64,000 nucleotides of DNA from Gymnopilus junonius. Lineage: Eukaryota > Basidiomycota > Agaricomycetes > Agaricales > Galerinaceae. A program made the translations under genes and the position numbers. The first letter of the stretch is position 1. Each line of letters opens with the position of its first letter. The stretch covers positions 496,001 through 560,000 of the forward strand of contig JADNYJ010000006.1 in NCBI GenBank assembly GCA_015501075.1, read 5' to 3'. This document shows positions 57,469 through 64,000 of this stretch, piece after piece. The notes below the pieces were generated by a model. It was not told where the DNA came from, made no database searches, and saw nothing but the letters and a program-made list of their open reading frames with translations.

Positions 57469-59656
57469 ATGCGCAGTGGACCCAGCAAGGGTCTCCTTCC
57501 TCTTGGATTAATTTTCTTTTGTCTTGAAGCCATTTTCCTACTTTCCGGATCACCAGTTGCAGCAAGGAGGCAGCAACAATGCAAACTTCAGCCCCGCGGA
57601 AACCAAGTAACGCTCCAGGCACCAACCAACACAGGAATTGCTGGAGGCGCAGAACCTAGCGCAACAGCTATTGCACATTCGTCTGTCACAGCAGCAGAAA
57701 ACCAGCAGGAACTGGGTCTCCGACTGCGTCACCCACTCCCACACCCTTTAACTACGAGACTGACAAAATCCGTGGTGTAAATATGTCCGTGTTCTATTTT
57801 TTTTTATTCGTCCGATGACTACATCTGACAAGAATTTTTTATGTAGTGGCGGATGGTTGGTGCTGGAAGTAAGTACTTTTAATTGCTCTCCACTATCAGT
57901 TTATAGTTGACGTCACCTTCTCGTTAGCCATGGATAACACCTAGTTTATTCCAAAGCACAAACAATCCCAATATTGTCGACGAATTTACGCTCGGACAGC
58001 TCTTGGATCCAGAGACTGCTCAGTCCTTTTAACGAGTCACTGGGAAACTGTATGCGTCATCTTATTTTATAATGGCCAGTTGAACCGATAAGGATTCTAG
58101 TGGATAACAGAAGATGACTTTGCACAGATGCAAGCAGCTGGCCTGAACCATGCGCGGTACGCTATTGCAAATCCTCTCTATTGCAGGCCTCAAATATTAA
58201 CCCCAACAGAATTCCAATCGGCTACTGGTCGATACCCCTAGATTCGTCCTCTACGTCCCAATCCACCTCGACCGCTCCATACAATACCGGCGCATGGCCA
58301 TACCTTCTCAAAGCTCTGGCTGGGCCGAAAAATACGACATAAACGTTATCCTTGACCTCCACGGTGCTCCTGGTTCCCAAAATGGCTACGACAACTCCGG
58401 CCAACGGACATCTAATCCTGTATGGGCTCTCAATCCCAGTAACGTTACACGGACAGTAGATACCCTCCGTTTCCTTGCTAATGAGGTTGGCGACCAAATC
58501 AGCGTTTTGGAATTGTTGAATGAGGGAGCTGGCTTCCTTGGCAATAATTGGGCTTCAGTGATTAGACAGTTCTTCTCGACTGCCTATGGATCTGTGAGGA
58601 GTGCTGTGGGCAATGACTTGAATATGATGATAGGTGACGCGTTTTTGGGAGTCAGTGTAAGCATTTTTTTGCATTTATTTTTTCCCTGGAGCTTGACTCT
58701 TGCAAACAGAGTTGGACAGATTTTCTCACTGCACCTCAGGGCACAGGTGTCTTGATGGATTTTGTATGTCACCTTTTTTACTTTCAGAGCAATGCCTATC
58801 GTAAAATTTCTTTTAGCACGAATACCAAATCTTCAGCGATCTAGAATTGGACAGGACATTCGACGAACACATCAGCGTACGTATCCTATATTTGCTTATT
58901 CCAGCATAGATATTTATCAACCACCCTTGTGTAGTTCGCCTGCACCTACATGCAGTCTCTCGGCTCTTTCGCTGCCGGCAATCTCTGGACAGTGGTGGGC
59001 GAGTGGTCTAATGCAGTGACGGACTGCGCCCCATGGCTGAATGGGCGAAATACTGGAGCTCGTTGGGATGGATCCTTCCCTGGTAGTCAAACCCATGGAA
59101 ATTGCACTGGTTTTACTGGAAATTATACAGGTTGGACGCAGGACTATAAAGACTTTTTGCGGAAGTAAGTACCTGATTGGCAGGTGTTATAATATGACTT
59201 CTGATTGCATGGTCTGTAGGTATTGGGAAGTTCAAGTCGAGGTTGGTGAAAACGTGAATGGCTGGATCTTTTGGACATGGAAAGTGAGCTTTCTCTTCAA
59301 CCGTTTCTATCCATATTTTTTGTCTTGGTCTCTCTGGCTACTCTACGCGCTGCTTGTTGTGGTGTGTCACACTTGATATCGTTAAGAGCGGCATATCATG
59401 CAAAGCTGGGGATACTGCTTCCACTTCCTGTTAAAGATTTGGTGACACTTCTTCAATTCCTTCCTCGCGTTCAATTGCTCGTTGGCTGTACACACAAGCC
59501 ACAATCTACTGCCCCAATTCGCAAAACCACTTCACTTACACCTTTTCTTGTCAGGCCGAGAACGCAGATGAATGGAGCTATCAGAGGGGCCTACAAGGCG
59601 GCTGGATCCCGCAAGACCCTACAGATAGGATGTATCCAGGGATTTGCTCCTCATGA
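57469..59656 (+). CDS. GH5 exo-beta-1,3-glucanase
   Basis: A basic N-terminus and one long hydrophobic segment ([19 protein letters not shown]) form a signal or signal-anchor. A Gln/Ser/Thr-rich linker follows. The catalytic domain has [64 protein letters not shown], the acid/base in [10 protein letters not shown], the nucleophile in [12 protein letters not shown], and [20 protein letters not shown]. The last exon ends [17 protein letters not shown]. The family trims cell-wall beta-1,3-glucan. I prefer the start at 57469, although an in-frame Met at 57409 adds a second hydrophobic stretch. One-base losses: A4 at 57698-57701, T4 at 58027-58030, and near 58318. Confidence 0.85.
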
Positions 59657-61065
59657 AACTTGGAAATCAGGATTCTCCCCAAGCGTCAAATTGGGGTACA
59701 GGCCAGGGCATCCGAGATCGCAGTGGACATTGCTTCGGCAGTGTGATCTGTTGTCTTCCACCGGTCCTATCGTCACAATTTTCGGCACGGATGACAGGTC
59801 TATTCGAACATAACTACTTCTGTGAAGACGTGAAGACACAAGGCAGGGGATGGACAGACTGTCTGACGGATTCTCTCACTAACAACGGCGATACCTACAA
59901 CCCGGGCTTTCCTGATCATGATAAATAGCATACTAAACTTGGATGGATTTAAGGCGGTAAATTATTTCCGAACCTAGAGGACTTCGTGGATGTATACCTA
60001 GTACTTATTGTATGTAATCTTTTTCGTACATAGAAGATGTGTAAGAAGAGACCAGAATACAAAACAGCGCGTTTTCGATCGACGACGGTTGGTATGATCA
60101 CCTGTAAGGTCGACTCGGGTCCAGGGTAGTCGATGGTGTATATACATACCCTTTCATTGAGTGGAGGGCATGTCGTCGAGAATAAACTGAACGTTCAGCG
60201 AATCGGCTTATTTTTCAATTTAACGTGGGGCGCTCCGAGTTGGGGAGGTATTGATCGTTGCATTCAAATGTTCGAGCAGACACCCACATGTACAGTTTTA
60301 TTTTTGATTCCAGTGGGAAGTCGAAAAGAAGACCCTGTCATTTTGAGTGTCACAATTTGACAGACAAGAGAAGGAACTCTGAAAACACGGATGATGTTCC
60401 TTGTTCGTAATGGTGGTTAGTCACACTGGCTCTGCCAGTATTGGTGGGGGAAATAAAAAAAGTTTATTTCGCACTTTGCATCGTGTACATCTCGACCTCT
60501 TCAATGGGGTAAGATACTACATGCTGAGGAGGGTGTGTAGACGCGACAGGATCGGAGCACGCCCGATGTCACTCGAGCTTCAAGCTTGAGAGTTGAAGGA
60601 GCACTGGAGCAGGGAGTAAGCAACCTCGTTGGCACGTTGAGTAACGTCTATCTTGAAGAAGTGTAGACTCGAGTTAGTGAAATATATCGGAATACCCCAG
60701 ACATCAAGACACAGGACACGCAACAGTTCGTAATGAAACAAATGACCATCCGTTACATACAACAAGTGATATGAAGACATAAAATAGTTCGAGTGAGAGA
60801 ACCGTTTGTTGTCTAGTACAGAGACAGGGAGTGGGAGTGAGGGTAGTACGAGAGTAGAGTAGAGTAGCTGAGGGTGAATACAGACAGTGCGTTGAGGTCG
60901 TGGTCGAAGGTCGTCAAGGAAGGATTAAATACAACAAGATATGAAGATGGCAGAGATTGTAAAATTAACTCAAGCAGCCAGGGCATCCCAAGAGCTAAGA
61001 AATAATTAGTCCAAAAATAAGACGTTACACTGAGGTCGACATGGCAAGTGGCGCACACAGAAATA
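59657..61065. other. Intergenic, no gene seen
   Basis: About 1.4 kb between the glucanase and the 3' end of the Gln-rich gene. Open frames (59644-59928, 60133-60360, 60813-61109) lack recognisable features. Confidence 0.4.
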
Positions 61066-62283
61066 TTAATAGGGCTGAGGCCAACCAGGTAAGCCCTGTA
61101 ACGCAGCATTCGTGGCTTCTCTGACGCGACGCTTGCTAGCTAGATCACCCGATTGGCGGTACCCAGAGAATACTTCTCGTATCTGGAATGTTGATGCTGC
61201 CACAGAGTCTGCAGTGGGAAATCACAAAGTATAAATGTCATCGTTCAAAGACCCGGTTGAAAATATTGAGCGTACCGAAATTGTTTTCAGCCTCTTTCTG
61301 GAGCTAAATCGCATGGCAAGTCAACATACACATTTGATTGAGATATAAAACAGCGCCTCACTTACCCCTTGTATCCTCGAACCCTGTTGTTGAATTTGTG
61401 CAGCATAATAGCCACCGCCATAAGACATTTGCGCGCTGAGCTCTCCTATCTTTCTCGTCAATTCGTTCTTCCTTTGGTCCCAAGCTTGCTTAAGTGCATC
61501 AAAAGAATTGATGAGCTGTTTCCACGCGTAGCTGTCCCATGCCTCAACCTCTGCTTTGTGCGTCCTTACAAAATCTCTTGGGTGGGGATCGCCTGCTGGC
61601 GATAGGCCATAACCTCCCGGTGGCGCGCTAGTGAAACTTGATGAAGATATCGTTGAGCCCGTAGTCAGACTCTGCGCTACCCACGTAGCTCCAGTGGCAC
61701 TACTGCCGCCAAAACCAGTAGCAGAAGCATTATTTCCGTCCCACCCTTGCCCTATAGACGAATAAGGATCGAACTGCGCAATATACCCGGGTTATTCTGC
61801 AGCTGCTGTTGAGCCGGAGTATAAGATTGCGCCTGTTGTTGCTGCTGCTGGCGTTGCAGATACCCATAGCTGCTGCCGCTTATGTTGACACTAGCTGCTA
61901 ATTGCTGCCCGAACGAGCTGGAAGGTTGAACCCAGAGGAGCCAGTAGATGATGGGTACGATTGGGCCGGGGAGATATATCCGCCGCCTCCTATCATCTGC
62001 TGCGGCTGTTGCTGTTGCCCGACGCCGTAGCCCATAGTCGGTTGCGGCTGGTATTGGGGCTGCTGTGGGTACTGCTGTTGTTGCTGGTACACCCCTTGCT
62101 GTTGCTGAGGGTAATCTCCTGCACCATTTATCGAGCCATCTCCCCAAGATGCAGATGCATACTGCTGTTGAGGGGATTGGTTGGTGGCGTTGATATGTCT
62201 GGAAATCGGGTGCTGGGGTGTCCGCTGGAGCTGGCGATGAACGGGTTGTTGGTCAACGGCGGACTGCTGTAACCGCCATACAT
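61066..62283 (-). CDS. Gln-rich protein with C-terminal helical domain (unnamed)
   Basis: The start MYGGYSSPPLTNNPF at 62283 is followed by a low-complexity Gln/Gly/Tyr/Pro region (residues about 30-190). A conserved-looking helical domain comes next: FVRTHKAEVEAWDSYAWKQL, INSFDALKQAWDQRKNELTR, MSYGGGYYAAQIQQQ. Two small introns then lead to LQKEAENNF and SVAASTFQIREVFSGYRQSG, ending in the basic GDLASKRRVREATNAAL and a stop at 61066. About 363 aa. Function unknown; I recall similar basidiomycete proteins with this C-terminal domain. Three one-base losses break the Gln-rich part (near 62195, 61929 and 61789). Filling each restores one continuous frame. Confidence 0.65.
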
Positions 62284-62651
62284 TGAAAGAGAAACTAAAG
62301 AAAGAAAAGAGGCAGTGGCACTGATTAAAAATTGAATGGCCCGAAGTCGATGATTTCTGACATTCCTTTTGTCCGCCGTGCTCGTCATTATCCGAGTATG
62401 CCGTCACGTGTCCATAATTAGCTTCCGCGTCCGCAACCTCCGACATTCCGACTCCTGAGGACTCAAAAGCTGAGAAGCCGTCGATCCCTAAAGTACTGGC
62501 ATTAGGCTACATACACCTATATTATACAGCTCCGGACGAACTCCTTCAAAATCGATGATGCTTGTCTACAAGGAAGTGGGATGTGGAAAGGAGAAGAAAC
62601 TTCGACACAAAACAAAGAGTTCGATTAAATAATTTATAGCGGGTCACAACT
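62284..62651. other. Short intergenic region
   Basis: Holds the promoter of the Gln-rich gene and the 3' end of the next gene. The frame 62128-62388 extends the true start upstream (MTSTADKRNVRNHR) but reads through probable leader. Confidence 0.4.
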
Positions 62652-63552
62652 TCACATAGTTTTCCTCCGGCCAGTCACCCTCGGCACTGGTATCAACCCG
62701 AGTAAGCCAAACGTCAAGGCATAGAAGGCGGACACTGAGCGGACATTCATTTACTAAGGCGTTGGCAGCGAAAATGTGATGGTCAACGCACCTCCAATTG
62801 TACCCTTCACGTACCTAAAGGTGACCATTGACCTAACGTGCCAACAGCAAGTAACCATCCACACGATGAACCAGTTAGAAGCTACGAGAGAGAATAAGAC
62901 GAGTAGCGAAAACTTGGAAGGCCAATGGGCACGCACAGGTATAACGGAAGACAGCATCCCTGATTCTCTCCAGCTTGATACTGTAAATAGGAGATGAGTT
63001 GATTCGCATTTTAAAATGGTAGAAAGACTATTGCGAACATTAGGTTCTTCGCCTGTTATCCAAGGGAGAAAGAGCATGTAGAGAAATAGACCGATTGTCA
63101 ATAAAGCCAAGCCTGATGCTGCCCATCCAGAAAGCCTTCATGTAAAGAGAGAATCGGAATTCGGCAAAGAATGAAGTAGCCACACAGAAGAATGCAGGAG
63201 AGAACGTCAGTCCTATCTCAAATTCCGAGGAAAGGAGAAGTTCACCTAGCAAATGACCCTCCACTTGTCCCTTGCAATATACTCCAGAAATCATGAAAAG
63301 TGCCCAAGTAATAAGTGATGGCCACGCCAGGTAGGACAAGCTTGAGCTGCCTCATCGCATGCTGCGTCCAGGGACCCGTCTCACTTTCATCTTGACGGTG
63401 GGTGGTGACCCGGGTGTCGACTCGTACGATTGAGTGGCTGCATGGGTCGACTTTGGATCTGAGTTTGAGGTTGGCTTGGCCTTTTCATTGGGGATGGTAG
63501 AGGTCGAAGCGTACGATAACGACGAGCTCGCGGACGGATTTGAAGAGGCCAT
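62652..63552 (-). CDS. Four-TM membrane protein (unnamed)
   Basis: About 230 aa. The N-terminal Ser/Thr-rich tail (MASSNPSASSSLSYASTS) leads to a basic stretch (KMKVRRVPGRSMRQ), then TM1 (LKLVLPGVAITYYLGTF). After an intron come LSGWAASGLALLTIGLF and LYMLFLPWITGEEPN (TM2), then GMLSSVIPV and FSLLVLFSLVASNW (TM3). Two further small introns give SMVTFRYVKGTIG and SAFYALTFGLLGLIPVPRV (TM4), ending GRRKTM at 62652. One-base losses occur after GRSM and before WRESGM. Topology suggests an endomembrane protein; I cannot name a function. Exon joins were chosen by GT-AG ends and continuous hydrophobicity. Confidence 0.55.
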
Positions 63553-64000
63553 TATTTATGACGAAAGACAAGAAAGAGTGCGATGGTGTCGCTGCAAGAG
63601 AGATTCAGAGGCAGGGTCGACGCTTTGGGGATGGAGCAATATCACATGAAATGGATCAGGCCCACGTGTAAGCTCTGCCGCGGCACTTGAAATAGCTCTG
63701 AGCTCGATCAACAACCACCATCTTCTCATCCATTAAAATTCGTATTTGAATTCATTACTGCTACTCAATAACCATGTTTTATCGTATAAGGAAAAGAAAC
63801 TCATTCACGAAAAAAGATTCAATCGCCTAAACTCGCGATTTTCCAACCACGTCATTGGGCGCATGCTCATACATCAGAGACGCGCCCTTCTCAACGGACC
63901 CCGTCGAACCATTGCTTGTATTCTGCACTTGTTGGGATTCTTGGCCTAGCCTAGCGTGGTTTGCGTGTACTCGGATATAGTCCAGATGGGCAGCATCGAT
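63553..64000. other. Window end, no gene seen
   Basis: Upstream flank of the four-TM gene. A plus-strand frame at 63746-63949 is basic but without family features. Confidence 0.4.

Noticed and set aside
54407..59656. A secondary-metabolite cluster around the P450
   Set aside because: Neighbours are a seven-TM protein and a wall glucanase; no synthase, terpene cyclase or other tailoring enzymes are present.
59271..59813. 180-codon frame over the end of the glucanase
   Set aside because: It runs through the last intron and reads the final exon in the wrong frame; the conserved ending [17 protein letters not shown] is in another frame.

Overview
This window looks like nuclear DNA of an agaricomycete (mushroom-forming basidiomycete). 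Genes sit on both strands and are split by many short GT-AG introns (about 49-60 bp, occasionally longer). Several families are typical of that group: DUF7918 proteins, F-box/LRR proteins and AIG1-like G-domain proteins with coiled-coil tails. There are no operons, rRNA genes or CRISPR arrays.

Layout. 0.2-4.8 kb: three tandem DUF7918 paralogues on the minus strand. 5.2-6.8 kb: a tail-anchored protein with PEX26-like architecture. 7.3-8.6 kb: an interrupted F-box/LRR gene. 9.4-10.1 kb: a non-autonomous TA-flanked transposon. 11.7-13.1 kb: a type II DnaJ protein. 13.3-16.9 kb: gene-poor, with a weak gene model and a dsRNA-binding-domain remnant. 17.1-20.4 kb: two tandem G-domain/coiled-coil paralogues, the second broken. 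21.3-22.8 kb: a RAI1/DXO decapping nuclease with many one-base frame breaks. 23.3-28.5 kb: a WHI5-like G1/S repressor, a four-TM SUR7/PalI-like protein and a cytochrome b5 protein, all on the plus strand. 28.6-31.7 kb: a large Ser/Arg-rich protein. 31.8-32.7 kb: a non-autonomous Mutator-like element with a perfect 9-bp target duplication. 33.2-36.9 kb: two F-box proteins. 39.3 kb: a small repeat-bearing membrane protein. 41.9-45.5 kb: ataxin-2 (Pbp1-like). 46.4-50.4 kb: BUB1 checkpoint kinase. 51.9-54.3 kb: a seven-TM protein. 54.4-56.6 kb: a cytochrome P450. 57.5-59.7 kb: a GH5 exo-beta-1,3-glucanase. 61.1-63.6 kb: a Gln-rich coiled-coil protein and a four-TM protein.

Most genes are unrelated housekeeping functions: cell cycle (WHI5-like, BUB1), RNA metabolism (RAI1, ataxin-2), protein folding (DnaJ), peroxisome, cell wall (GH5) and membranes. 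The accessory part lies at 0-5, 7-11, 14-21 and 31-39 kb, where paralogue clusters, F-box genes and transposons concentrate.

Important caution. Many otherwise well-conserved genes lose frame at single-base indels, mostly one-base deletions inside homopolymer runs, while catalytic motifs and splice sites stay intact. I read this mainly as consensus error in a draft assembly rather than mass pseudogenisation. I therefore annotate these loci as genes and give the break positions.
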